From: Oscillospiraceae bacterium
GTDB lineage: Bacteria; Bacillota; Clostridia; Oscillospirales; Acutalibacteraceae
DNA length: 7,010 nucleotides
Direction of reading: 5' to 3'
NCBI GenBank assembly: GCA_031254555.1
Contig: JAIRUF010000045.1
Span: 1 to 7,010, forward strand
Part shown: in pieces, positions 1-6,980 of the stretch
How the letters are laid out: every line of letters begins with the position of its first letter
Numbering within the stretch: the stretch's first letter is position 1
The notes under the pieces: model-generated
Told to the model about the DNA's origin: nothing
What the model saw: only the letters and a program-made list of their open reading frames with translations
The model's database searches: none
Program-made: the position numbers and the translations under genes

Positions 1-1
1 C

Positions 2-1234
2 ATCGCCTTTGGGCTTGGTCCTCGTCTAAACGCCGCAGGCAGGATGAACAGTGCTGAACGGGCACTAAAACTGCTGATTAGTGATGACTATGACGAGGCA
101 TGTGAGCTTGCGCGTGACATCAGCCTTTTTAACACCTCTCGCCAGGAAACAGAGCTTGAAATACTCAGATGTGCCGACGAGCAAATAGCCAAACTTCCCG
201 GTCTCTGTTTTGACAAGGTTTTAATAGTTCAGGGAGAAAATTGGCACGAGGGCGTAATTGGTATAGTCGCGTCAAGGGTTGCGCAAAAATATTTAAAGCC
301 ATGCATAGTTTTAACTACCCAAGACGGGATTACAAAAGGCTCCGGCAGAAGCATAGAGGGGTTTCCGCTTTATGATGTGCTGGTGCACGCAAAAGAACAT
401 CTGTCTATTTACGGAGGTCACAGCCTTGCCGTTGGTCTCTCTATGGATCCTGCCAACATAGATAAATTTAAAGATGCAGTCAAAGAATATACAGATAAAA
501 TTGAAATGCCCTACCCATCACTTACTGTGGACTTAAAGTTAAATCCGGAATTTATCAATGTTGAAATGCTTGACTGCTTGTCCTCTTTAGAGCCGTTTGG
601 ATCCAAAAATCCGGCTCCGCGTTTTGGACTTTACGACATGGTGATTGACGATATATTACATATCGGGGAAAAGGGAAACCACATAAAGATAATCGCGCAT
701 AAATATGGCAAAGATAAAAAATTACAGATTTTAAAGTTTTGGACGTTTGCGTGCGACTTTCCCTATAAGATGGGGGACCGAGTGGATTTGGTCGTAAGCA
801 TTGAACCAAATGAATTTTTAGGCGAGCGAAAAGTTAGCATACTTCTGAACGACATTCGCTTTTACGGTACAAATGACGATGAGATGGTCAAAGGTATAAA
901 GATATTTGAAAAAGTTATGCAGTGCCGAATCTTACATGAAGAGGCATGTTACGCGTTGCCATCAAAAGAACTGCTTACACAGATTTATAAATATATAAAG
1001 TCAAATAACGGTTGGAAGTATTCTTATGACATTCTTTGGGGAAGAATAAATAACCCAGACAACAACTACGCTAAAACAGCGATCAGCATTGAGGTGTTTA
1101 AAGAACTGGGTATTTTAAATACAAATGAAAAAGGGCATATTATAATGCCCGAAAATATTTCAAAAGTAGAGCTTGGCAACTCCGGTATTCTCCAATACCT
1201 CAGCAGTTTTGACAAAGTTAAATATGGAGCATAA
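2..1234 (+). CDS. recJ: Single-stranded-DNA-specific exonuclease RecJ, 3' part (5' end outside window)
   Basis: RecJ is a cytoplasmic 5'-to-3' single-strand DNA exonuclease acting in recombinational repair and mismatch or base excision repair. The reading frame is open from the window edge; the first full codon is at nt 2, and the 14 codons before the ATG at 44 read IAFGLGPRLNAAGR, a signature RecJ stretch, so that ATG is internal and not the start. The DHHA1 half follows, with NWHEGVIGIVASR (about nt 239-277), GSGRS, and the GGH motif as YGGHSLAVGLS. An OB-fold region then carries LEPFGSKNPAPRF, where the family usually has G rather than K (PFGxGNP). After the OB fold, about 120 residues form a further C-terminal domain typical of Firmicutes RecJ and absent from the shorter E. 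coli enzyme. The N-terminal DHH catalytic domain, with most of the metal ligands, lies upstream and cannot be checked. The stop TAA lies 2 nt before rel, implying cotranscription. Confidence 0.95.
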   Translation: MAFGLGPRLNAAGRMNSAERALKLLISDDYDEACELARDISLFNTSRQETELEILRCADEQIAKLPGLCFDKVLIVQGENWHEGVIGIVASRVAQKYLKPCIVLTTQDGITKGSGRSIEGFPLYDVLVHAKEHLSIYGGHSLAVGLSMDPANIDKFKDAVKEYTDKIEMPYPSLTVDLKLNPEFINVEMLDCLSSLEPFGSKNPAPRFGLYDMVIDDILHIGEKGNHIKIIAHKYGKDKKLQILKFWTFACDFPYKMGDRVDLVVSIEPNEFLGERKVSILLNDIRFYGTNDDEMVKGIKIFEKVMQCRILHEEACYALPSKELLTQIYKYIKSNNGWKYSYDILWGRINNPDNNYAKTAISIEVFKELGILNTNEKGHIIMPENISKVELGNSGILQYLSSFDKVKYGA

Positions 1235-1236
1235 TT

Positions 1237-3417
1237 ATGAGCAGTAACAAAGATGATAATTACAGCGAGTTTCGCTTGCTTGCCGTCGAGCAATTTACCA
1301 AAGATGAAGTTGATGTTATAGATAAAGCCTATAATCTTGCCAATGAGGCGCATTATGGGCAGCTTCGCTATTCGGGTCAGCCGTATATAAGCCATCCTTT
1401 GGCTGTGGCTAAAATACTAATTGACCTCGGAATGGACCCGCAGTCCATAGTTGTGGCTATTTTACATGATACGGTTGAGGATACAGCAATTGCGCTTGAC
1501 AAAATAAAAGAGCTGTTCGGGGAAGAGATTGCAATGCTTGTTGACGGAGTCACCAAGCTCGGCAAAGTCCCGCTCTCAACCAAAGCGGAGCAGCAGGCAG
1601 AGAACTTAAGGAAAATGCTTATTGCCATGTCGGTGGACATACGCGTTATTATCATAAAGCTTGCGGACAGGCTTCACAATATGCGAACGCTGGACTTTAT
1701 GAGGCCTCAAAAGCGCAGGGATAAGGCGCTGGAGACGCTTGAAATATACGCGCCAATTGCTCACAGACTTGGGATCAGAGCCATTAAAGAGGAGCTTGAG
1801 GATCTCTCTATCAGTTACCTTGACCCGGTGGCTTATGAGGAAATTTCAAACACCTTAAAAGACTCAAGCGAAACTCATATGAATTTTGTTGACGATGTAA
1901 TTAAAAAAATTCATAAAAGAATTGACCCGTATGTTCCGGGCGCTTATATTGACGGAAGGACAAAAAGCATACACGGCATATACCGGAAAATGTATATACA
2001 AAACCGAAACTTTGATCAGATATACGATATCTATGCCATTCGAATAATTGTGGAGACCGTTATCGACTGTTATAACTGCCTTGGTATTATTCATGACATG
2101 TTTCATTCTTTACCCGGCAGATTCAAAGATTATATATCCATGCCCAAATCAAATATGTATCAGTCGCTCCACACCACTGTAATAGGGGAGGATGGTATTC
2201 CGTTCGAGGTACAGATAAGAACGTGGGAGATGCACTATACTGCGGAATACGGAATTGCGGCTCACTGGAAATATAAATTAGGTGTAAATGACAACTCCAA
2301 GTTTGAGGAGAGGCTGATGTGGATCAGGCAGCTTTTGGAGAGCCAGTCTGATCCGGACGACGTAGAGGAAATTATCCGCACTATAAAAAGTGATTTTGTT
2401 CCTGACGATGTATTTGTCTTCACCCCTAAGGGCGACGTTATTAATGTGCCGACTGGCTCTACGGTCATAGATTTTGCGTATGCTATACATTCAGAGGTAG
2501 GGCACCGCATGGTTGGGGCCAAGGTGGACGGAAAAATTGTGCCGCTTGACTATAAGGTAAGTACCGGACAAATAATAGAGGTTTTGACCTCTTCCCAACA
2601 GGGCAAGGGCCCAAGCCGTGACTGGATTAAGATTGTGGCTACAAGCAGCGCACGCAACAAGATAAGAAATTGGTTTAAAAAAGAGCGCCGACCGGAAAAT
2701 ATAACCGAAGGCAAGGCGGAAATTGAGCACGAATTTAAACGAAACAATATACGTCTTGAGGGCGATATCCTACTCGAGTTCATCAAAAAGCTTGCCGATA
2801 AGCAGCACTGCAAAGATATAGACGATTTCTACGCCGCCATAGGTTATGGCAACATTTCAATAAACCGCATGATGCCTTATATAAAAGAGGAATATTATAA
2901 GATAGTAAAGTCAAGCGACATTACTCAGATAAATATCACACCTGAAAAGCGCGTTCGCAGCAGTGAAGGTGTCGTCGTCGAGGGCGTTGATAATGTTTTA
3001 ATTAAGTTTTCACGCTGCTGCAACCCTCTGCCCGGCGATGATATCATCGGCTTTATTACGCGAGGTCACGGCGTGTCTATACACAAGCGTGACTGCAGTA
3101 ACGTGCCCAATTCAATCCCTCTGGCAGACGAACCTGAAAGATGGATAAACGTTACGTGGGATGAAAATATCAAAGAGGAATTTAAATCCACCCTTACACT
3201 GGAAGGGCTGGACAGGATAGGCCTTATCGCGGATATTTCAAGCCAGCTTGCAGGAATGCATGTAATGATACACTTTTTAAACTCGCGCATTGTAAAATCC
3301 GGCAAGTGCATTATTACACTGACAATCACAGTCAACGGAGTTGAACATCTGAACAGCGTTATAAGAAGACTTGAAAAAATAAGCGATGTATTAAATATAG
3401 AGCGATCCGGAGTGTAG
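1237..3417 (+). CDS. rel: Bifunctional (p)ppGpp synthetase/hydrolase (long RSH protein, Rel)
   Basis: This enzyme makes and degrades the stringent-response alarmone (p)ppGpp from ATP plus GDP/GTP, on and off the ribosome. At 726 aa it has normal long-RSH length and full domain order. The N-terminal HD hydrolase domain has H53, the H77-D78 pair in ILHDTVEDT, and D144 in KLADRLHNM, so hydrolase activity is expected. The synthetase domain has GRTKS (240-244), D264 in YDIYAIR and E324 in FEVQIRT. The RFKD motif (295-298) is the RXKD type seen in bifunctional Rel, not the EXDD type of synthetase-only E. coli RelA. A TGS domain (about 391-450), a helical region, a conserved-cysteine/zinc-finger domain (CC at 594-595, C620) and a C-terminal ACT domain (about 650-726) follow. 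The ATG at 1237 has a GGAG at 1226-1229, 7 nt upstream, inside the end of recJ. No key residue appears lost. Sequence alone cannot show the balance of the two activities. Confidence 0.98.
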   Translation: MSSNKDDNYSEFRLLAVEQFTKDEVDVIDKAYNLANEAHYGQLRYSGQPYISHPLAVAKILIDLGMDPQSIVVAILHDTVEDTAIALDKIKELFGEEIAMLVDGVTKLGKVPLSTKAEQQAENLRKMLIAMSVDIRVIIIKLADRLHNMRTLDFMRPQKRRDKALETLEIYAPIAHRLGIRAIKEELEDLSISYLDPVAYEEISNTLKDSSETHMNFVDDVIKKIHKRIDPYVPGAYIDGRTKSIHGIYRKMYIQNRNFDQIYDIYAIRIIVETVIDCYNCLGIIHDMFHSLPGRFKDYISMPKSNMYQSLHTTVIGEDGIPFEVQIRTWEMHYTAEYGIAAHWKYKLGVNDNSKFEERLMWIRQLLESQSDPDDVEEIIRTIKSDFVPDDVFVFTPKGDVINVPTGSTVIDFAYAIHSEVGHRMVGAKVDGKIVPLDYKVSTGQIIEVLTSSQQGKGPSRDWIKIVATSSARNKIRNWFKKERRPENITEGKAEIEHEFKRNNIRLEGDILLEFIKKLADKQHCKDIDDFYAAIGYGNISINRMMPYIKEEYYKIVKSSDITQINITPEKRVRSSEGVVVEGVDNVLIKFSRCCNPLPGDDIIGFITRGHGVSIHKRDCSNVPNSIPLADEPERWINVTWDENIKEEFKSTLTLEGLDRIGLIADISSQLAGMHVMIHFLNSRIVKSGKCIITLTITVNGVEHLNSVIRRLEKISDVLNIERSGV

Positions 3418-3422
3418 GCGTT

Positions 3423-3878
3423 ATGAAAGCAGTTATACAAAGAGTGATATCAGCAAGCGTCAAAGCCGACGGAAATTTAAGCGGACATATAGAAAACGGA
3501 CTTCTGATCTTTTTGGGAATAGGCGTCACAGACACTGCAAAAGAGGCACAGCTTTTGGCCTTAAAAACATCAAAGCTGCGTGTTTTTTCTGACAGTGACG
3601 GAAAGATGAATCTGTCTGTTTTAGACATAGGCGCAGGGGTGCTCGTCGTATCCCAGTTTACATTGATGGCAAACTGCAGAAAGGGAAACAGGCCGTCATT
3701 TAGTTTGTCAGCTCAGCCTTCTCTTGCAAGTGACCTGTATAAGATTTATATAGAAGAGCTCAAAAATAGCGGTGTGCAAAACGTTGAGCAGGGTGTTTTC
3801 GGCGCCGACATGAAAGTTGAGCTTATAAACGACGGACCTGTTACAATAATATATGACACAAAGGAGTGGGAAAAATAA
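3423..3878 (+). CDS. dtd: D-aminoacyl-tRNA deacylase (DTD)
   Basis: DTD hydrolyses D-amino acids, and in known members also mischarged glycine, from tRNA, acting as a cytoplasmic chirality checkpoint in translation. The protein is 151 aa, the usual size for a complete DTD. It starts with the typical MKAVIQRVISASV and has GKMNLS (60-65), the active-site motif SQFTL (77-81), KGNRPSF (87-93), FGADM (126-130) and the second active-site motif NDGPVT (136-141), whose Gly-Pro pair forms the chiral selection element in the homodimer. The start at 3423 is supported by a GGAG at 3409-3412 that overlaps the last codons of rel, with a 5-nt gap between the two genes. Pairing of dtd directly behind rel is widespread in Firmicutes and supports the call. 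Its stop TAA (3876-3878) lies inside the next gene as annotated from GTG. Confidence 0.97.
   Translation: MKAVIQRVISASVKADGNLSGHIENGLLIFLGIGVTDTAKEAQLLALKTSKLRVFSDSDGKMNLSVLDIGAGVLVVSQFTLMANCRKGNRPSFSLSAQPSLASDLYKIYIEELKNSGVQNVEQGVFGADMKVELINDGPVTIIYDTKEWEK
3861..3866 (+). promoter_or_regulatory. Shine-Dalgarno AAGGAG placed for an ATA codon rather than the GTG start
   Basis: AAGGAG is the only strong ribosome binding site near the start of the metallo-beta-lactamase gene. It overlaps the G of the candidate GTG at 3866, so it cannot serve that codon. Eight nucleotides downstream of it lies ATA (3875-3877), overlapping the dtd stop TAA as ATAA. It lies inside the codons for the last residues of DTD, so its match to the consensus could partly be a by-product of the coding sequence. 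Confidence 0.6.
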
Positions 3879-4522
3879 AAGTAATTACAAAACCATTGGG
3901 GATAGGCCAGGCAAACTGTTATATTTTAATAGATGAAAGCACAAATAAGTCAGCGGTTATAGACCCGGGCGAGTGCAGCAGTGAACTGCTTGACTCAATT
4001 TGCAGTAATAACGCTCAGGATATGGAATACATCTTACTCACACACGGTCACTACGATCACATATTAGGCGTTGCAAAACTTAAAAAACTGTATCCTAACG
4101 CCAAAATAGCTATTCATGAACTGGATGCTGTCTGTCTGCAAAACCCAGAGTACAGCACCGCAAAAAAAGTTCTTGGATTATTGGCCTCGCAAGAACCTGT
4201 ATCAGCAGACATTGAGCTGCAGGACAATGACGTGCTGGAGGTGGGCAGCCTTAAAGTACGCGTAATGCATACACCCGGACACACACCAGGCGGTTTGTGT
4301 TATATATGCAATGACATTATATTTACGGGAGACACGCTATTTTGCAAAACAATAGGCAGAACTGATTTTGCCCGTGGCAGTATGGACGATATGATGAAAT
4401 CCATATCAAGACTTGGCAACTTGCCCGGCGACTATACCGTTTATCCCGGTCACAACCGCTCAACAACGCTGGACGTTGAGAGAAAACAAAACAGATATAT
4501 GAGGAAGATTGAATGGTCCTGA
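3866..4522 (+). CDS. Metallo-beta-lactamase-fold hydrolase, glyoxalase-II-like (YqgX-type)
   Basis: This is a cytoplasmic metal-dependent hydrolase of the metallo-beta-lactamase superfamily, closest in motif pattern to the short glyoxalase-II-like proteins such as B. subtilis YqgX. The metal-binding motifs are complete: THGHYDH (59-65, ligands H60, H62, D64, H65), HTPGHT (H139), GDTLF (D156) and YPGH (H196). The length of about 218 aa matches the short family, which lacks the C-terminal glutathione-binding domain of true glyoxalase II, so the substrate is unknown. A hydroxyacyl-thioester hydrolase is one possibility. The start is uncertain. The GTG at 3866 gives a 13-nt overlap with dtd but lies within the only good Shine-Dalgarno sequence. 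The in-frame ATA at 3875 would give an N-terminus MKVITKPLG, as expected for the family, with ideal spacing. The 3' end overlaps hemZ by 10 nt. Confidence 0.92.
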   Translation: MGKIKVITKPLGIGQANCYILIDESTNKSAVIDPGECSSELLDSICSNNAQDMEYILLTHGHYDHILGVAKLKKLYPNAKIAIHELDAVCLQNPEYSTAKKVLGLLASQEPVSADIELQDNDVLEVGSLKVRVMHTPGHTPGGLCYICNDIIFTGDTLFCKTIGRTDFARGSMDDMMKSISRLGNLPGDYTVYPGHNRSTTLDVERKQNRYMRKIEWS

Positions 4523-5985
4523 TAATAGACGGACATCATTTCCAATATGAAATGGAAAATCTGTGCCGTGTTTTTTTCCCGGATGAACAAATCAATGTGC
4601 TAACCGGAAGCTGCGGTAATGAAAAAAATTCCCTTATCATAACTACCTCTTTGTTAAAACAGGGAGTACAAGAAAAAATAAGGGTTTCCATAAAAGAACC
4701 TCTGGGCAAATTAAGATTCAGGGAAACTGAGTTAAACTTACCGTCAGACAGCGATGATGTCGAGTTGAGCATGGCGGTGGAATTATTCCATCTGCTTTTT
4801 GAATACACCGGATACCGGCCTCTTTGGGGAGTTTTGACGGGTGTGCGCCCGTCAAAGCTTATGAACACGCTTTTGGCCTCTTACGGAGAACAAAAAGCGC
4901 TGGAGTATTTTGAAAATAAATTGCTTGTATCCAAAGAAAAAACAGACCTTGCTTTAAGGGTTGCAAACGCTCAAAGAGATATTATAAGCATGTCTGATCC
5001 GATGTCCTTCAGTTTGTATGTATCAATTCCGTTTTGTCCGACAAGGTGCAGTTACTGCTCTTTTGTTTCGCACTCCATTACTTCCGACAAAGCAAAAAAA
5101 TTACTTCCTCAATATTTAAATCTGCTGTGTAAAGAGATAGCTTGCACAGCTAAGATAGCAAATCATATAGGGTTAAAGCTTGAAACAGTTTATGTAGGCG
5201 GGGGAACGCCGTCTATACTTGACAATGACCAAATTAAAAAGCTGCTTTATGTGATCGGCAAAGAATTCAATTTGGATAACATACGCGAATTTACCTTTGA
5301 AGCCGGGCGTCCGGACACAATAAATGCAGAAAAATTAAGGACAATAAAAGGACATAAAGTCAGCAGGATAAGCATAAATCCGCAAACGTTCAGCGATGAC
5401 CTGCTGCGCGCAATCGGCAGGGAGCATACATCTCAGCAAATAATAGATGCTTATAAACTTGCTAAAAACATCGGATTTGCAAATATAAACATGGATATAA
5501 TTGCGGGAATGCCGGGGGACAATTTCGAAAACTTTAAAAATACTATTTCAAAAACGCTGGAGCTTGCCCCTCAAGGTATAACCGTTCACTCACTCGCACT
5601 TAAGCGATCGTCCGGCATTTTAAATCACCAGTTTTCTTTTGAGCAGCAGAGCGTCCTTGCCTCAAAAATGATTGAACACTCCAACAAAGCATTGTCAAAA
5701 AACGGTTATACATCATACTATATGTATCGGCAAAACAAAACTGTGGGGCACCTGGAAAATGTGGGATGGTGCAAGACTGGGTTTGAGGGCTACTATAATA
5801 TCTACATGATGGAGGAATGTCATACGGTTTTAGCTGTTGGCGCAGGAGCAGTAACAAAGTTAAAATCTCCTGCGGGAGCTCAAATTCAACGTATATTTAA
5901 CTTAAAGTATCCGTATGAATATATTAACCGCTTTGACGAAATAATTGACAGAAAAGAAAAAATATACGAGTTCTACAGTTCTTAG
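4513..5985 (+). CDS. hemZ: Radical SAM oxygen-independent coproporphyrinogen III oxidase-like protein HemZ
   Basis: HemZ belongs to the HemN/HemW radical SAM group and is assigned to oxygen-independent oxidative decarboxylation of coproporphyrinogen III in B. subtilis. The 490-aa length is close to the roughly 500 aa of HemZ. An N-terminal extension of about 165 residues without radical SAM motifs, including WGVLTGVRPSKL, is typical of HemZ and absent from HemW. The 4Fe-4S/SAM motif CPTRCSYC follows, with C175, C179 and C182. Then come the SAM-binding GGGTPS (229-234), EAGRPDTI (263-270), the SINPQTFSDDLLRAIGREHT region and MDIIAGMPG. The C-terminal LENVGW and AVGAGA segments are also HemZ-like. 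The start ATG has AGGAAG (4502-4507) 5 nt upstream and overlaps the preceding gene by 10 nt, suggesting translational coupling. No other haem gene is visible here, and many Clostridia carry hemZ without a full haem pathway, so the exact substrate is uncertain. Confidence 0.93.
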   Translation: MVLIIDGHHFQYEMENLCRVFFPDEQINVLTGSCGNEKNSLIITTSLLKQGVQEKIRVSIKEPLGKLRFRETELNLPSDSDDVELSMAVELFHLLFEYTGYRPLWGVLTGVRPSKLMNTLLASYGEQKALEYFENKLLVSKEKTDLALRVANAQRDIISMSDPMSFSLYVSIPFCPTRCSYCSFVSHSITSDKAKKLLPQYLNLLCKEIACTAKIANHIGLKLETVYVGGGTPSILDNDQIKKLLYVIGKEFNLDNIREFTFEAGRPDTINAEKLRTIKGHKVSRISINPQTFSDDLLRAIGREHTSQQIIDAYKLAKNIGFANINMDIIAGMPGDNFENFKNTISKTLELAPQGITVHSLALKRSSGILNHQFSFEQQSVLASKMIEHSNKALSKNGYTSYYMYRQNKTVGHLENVGWCKTGFEGYYNIYMMEECHTVLAVGAGAVTKLKSPAGAQIQRIFNLKYPYEYINRFDEIIDRKEKIYEFYSS

Positions 5986-5989
5986 GAGG
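5984..5989 (+). promoter_or_regulatory. Strong ribosome binding site AGGAGG overlapping the hemZ stop
   Basis: A perfect AGGAGG shares its first two bases with the hemZ TAG stop codon and sits 5 nt before the ATG at 5995, fixing the kinase start. It is the strongest Shine-Dalgarno match in the window. Ribosomes ending hemZ would be released directly on it, so reinitiation or coupling is plausible. Confidence 0.8.
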
Positions 5990-5994
5990 GTATA

Positions 5995-6921
5995 ATGCAT
6001 ACTCAACAATACACCTTGTCTTCAATAAACCAATCTGTTTTAACAGATTATAAGACAATAATAAACGACGCGGAAAAGCGGTATCAAAGCTCGATAGATC
6101 AGGCAGTGGCAAAAGTGCTTGACCACGGAGGGCATGAGATTATTATGCTTGCAGGACCAAGCTCCTCAGGCAAAACGACAACCGCCGAAAAAATTGCCCG
6201 TGAAATCAGAAAAAGAGGAGTTAGCGCATATACTATATCATTGGATGACTTTTACGCGTCCAGGGAATCAGTTCCGCTTCTCCCAAATGGAGACCCGGAC
6301 TATGAAACCGTTTACGCTTTGGATCTTCCTCTGATCTCTAAATGCCTTAATGAATTTGCGACAATTGGCCATACCGAGCTTCCGATCTTTGATTTTACTC
6401 AGGGCAGAAGGTCGTCGAAAACAAATGTTATATCTCTTGATGAGGGCGACGTTATAATAGTCGAGGGACTTCATGCTTTAAATCCGGCTATAACCGGGCG
6501 TCTGCCAAAGGAAAATCTTTTAAAAATTTATATAACTGTTTCCTCACGCATATATGATGATAAGGGGAAAACGTTGCTCAAAAGAAGAGGCATCCGATTT
6601 GTGCGAAGGGCAGTGAGGGACTATTATTTTAGAAACAGTTCTATTGAAAACACATGCATGCTTTGGGAGAATGTGCAGCAGGGGGAGAATAAATATCTTT
6701 TTCCGTTTGAGGAACTCTCGGACATGAAAATCAATTCAATACACGAATATGAACCATGTGTTTTTAAAAACATAGCGCCGTTGCTTTTTGATGACGTATC
6801 TCCAAACAGCAAGTATTACGATGCATGCAAAGAGATGGCGGAAGTACTAAATAAATTTGAATCAATTCCCGTATCACAAGTCCCTGCTGAGTCTTTGCTT
6901 CGGGAATTTATTGGTAAATAA
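5995..6921 (+). CDS. P-loop nucleoside (uridine) kinase-like protein, short form
   Basis: This is a predicted cytoplasmic kinase of the phosphoribulokinase/uridine kinase family, likely phosphorylating a nucleoside with ATP or GTP in pyrimidine salvage, though the substrate is not proven. The Walker A motif GPSSSGKT is at 54-61. SLDDFY (82-87) and the following PDYETVYALDLPL match the uridine-kinase substrate-side motif, IIVEGLHALN (154-163) is the Walker B-like strand, and RRAVRD (204-209) matches the lid region. Many clostridial relatives are about 550 aa, with N-terminal TGS and threonyl-tRNA-synthetase-like SAD domains before the kinase. This protein has only about 50 residues before the P-loop, including a charged helix resembling the linker, so it is a kinase-only form. 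The start is fixed by AGGAGG with 5-nt spacing, and hemZ coding sequence lies immediately upstream, leaving no room for the missing domains. The gap to hemZ is 9 nt. An alternative is another small-molecule kinase of the same fold. Confidence 0.87.
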   Translation: MHTQQYTLSSINQSVLTDYKTIINDAEKRYQSSIDQAVAKVLDHGGHEIIMLAGPSSSGKTTTAEKIAREIRKRGVSAYTISLDDFYASRESVPLLPNGDPDYETVYALDLPLISKCLNEFATIGHTELPIFDFTQGRRSSKTNVISLDEGDVIIVEGLHALNPAITGRLPKENLLKIYITVSSRIYDDKGKTLLKRRGIRFVRRAVRDYYFRNSSIENTCMLWENVQQGENKYLFPFEELSDMKINSIHEYEPCVFKNIAPLLFDDVSPNSKYYDACKEMAEVLNKFESIPVSQVPAESLLREFIGK

Positions 6922-6923
6922 AG

Positions 6924-6952
6924 TTGCTTTTTAATAAATTATGATCTATTAT
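6924..6952 (+). promoter_or_regulatory. Possible sigma-A-type promoter before the last gene
   Basis: TTGCTT (6924-6929) and TATTAT (6947-6952) are separated by 17 nt, with 3 of 6 and 5 of 6 matches to TTGACA and TATAAT. A transcript would start near 6959, leaving a leader of about 20 nt before the ATG at 6981. The gap is so AT-rich that a match of this quality may be chance. No GC-rich stem plus T-run is visible in 6922-6980, so read-through from the kinase is equally possible. Confidence 0.3.
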
Positions 6953-6965
6953 TAAATAATCTAAT

Positions 6966-6972
6966 AAAGGGG
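6966..6972 (+). promoter_or_regulatory. Ribosome binding site AAAGGGG for the last gene
   Basis: This purine run is 8 nt upstream of the ATG at 6981 and 14 nt from a second in-frame ATG at 6987. The spacing favours 6981 as the start of the truncated last gene. Confidence 0.55.
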
Positions 6973-6980
6973 TATAGTAA

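Noticed and set aside
44..1234. Treating the ATG at 44 as the start of a complete 396-aa protein
   Set aside because: The frame is open upstream to the window edge and encodes the conserved RecJ GPRLNAAGR stretch, so the gene is truncated by the window rather than starting here.
1066..1395. Minus-strand open frame of about 109 codons across the recJ-rel joint
   Set aside because: It lies opposite two strongly supported conserved genes, has no recognisable domain, and is a shadow frame. The same holds for the other minus-strand open frames.
3036..3049. Perfect 14-bp palindrome CGATGATATCATCG inside rel
   Set aside because: It encodes the conserved GDDIIGF segment of Rel. A 14-bp palindrome is expected about once in two to three windows of this size by chance, so no regulatory role is claimed.
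3066..3440. Minus-strand open frame of about 124 codons opposite the Rel ACT domain
   Set aside because: The plus strand encodes conserved Rel and DTD sequence; the opposite-strand protein has no recognisable motif.
6119..6334. Second plus-strand open frame inside the kinase gene
   Set aside because: It overlaps the Walker A and substrate motifs of the kinase in another frame and shows no family resemblance, so it is a by-product of the real gene.
6922..6980. Intrinsic terminator after the kinase
   Set aside because: No GC-rich hairpin followed by a T-run is present; the only inverted repeat is entirely A/T with a 1-nt centre and would not form a stable RNA stem.
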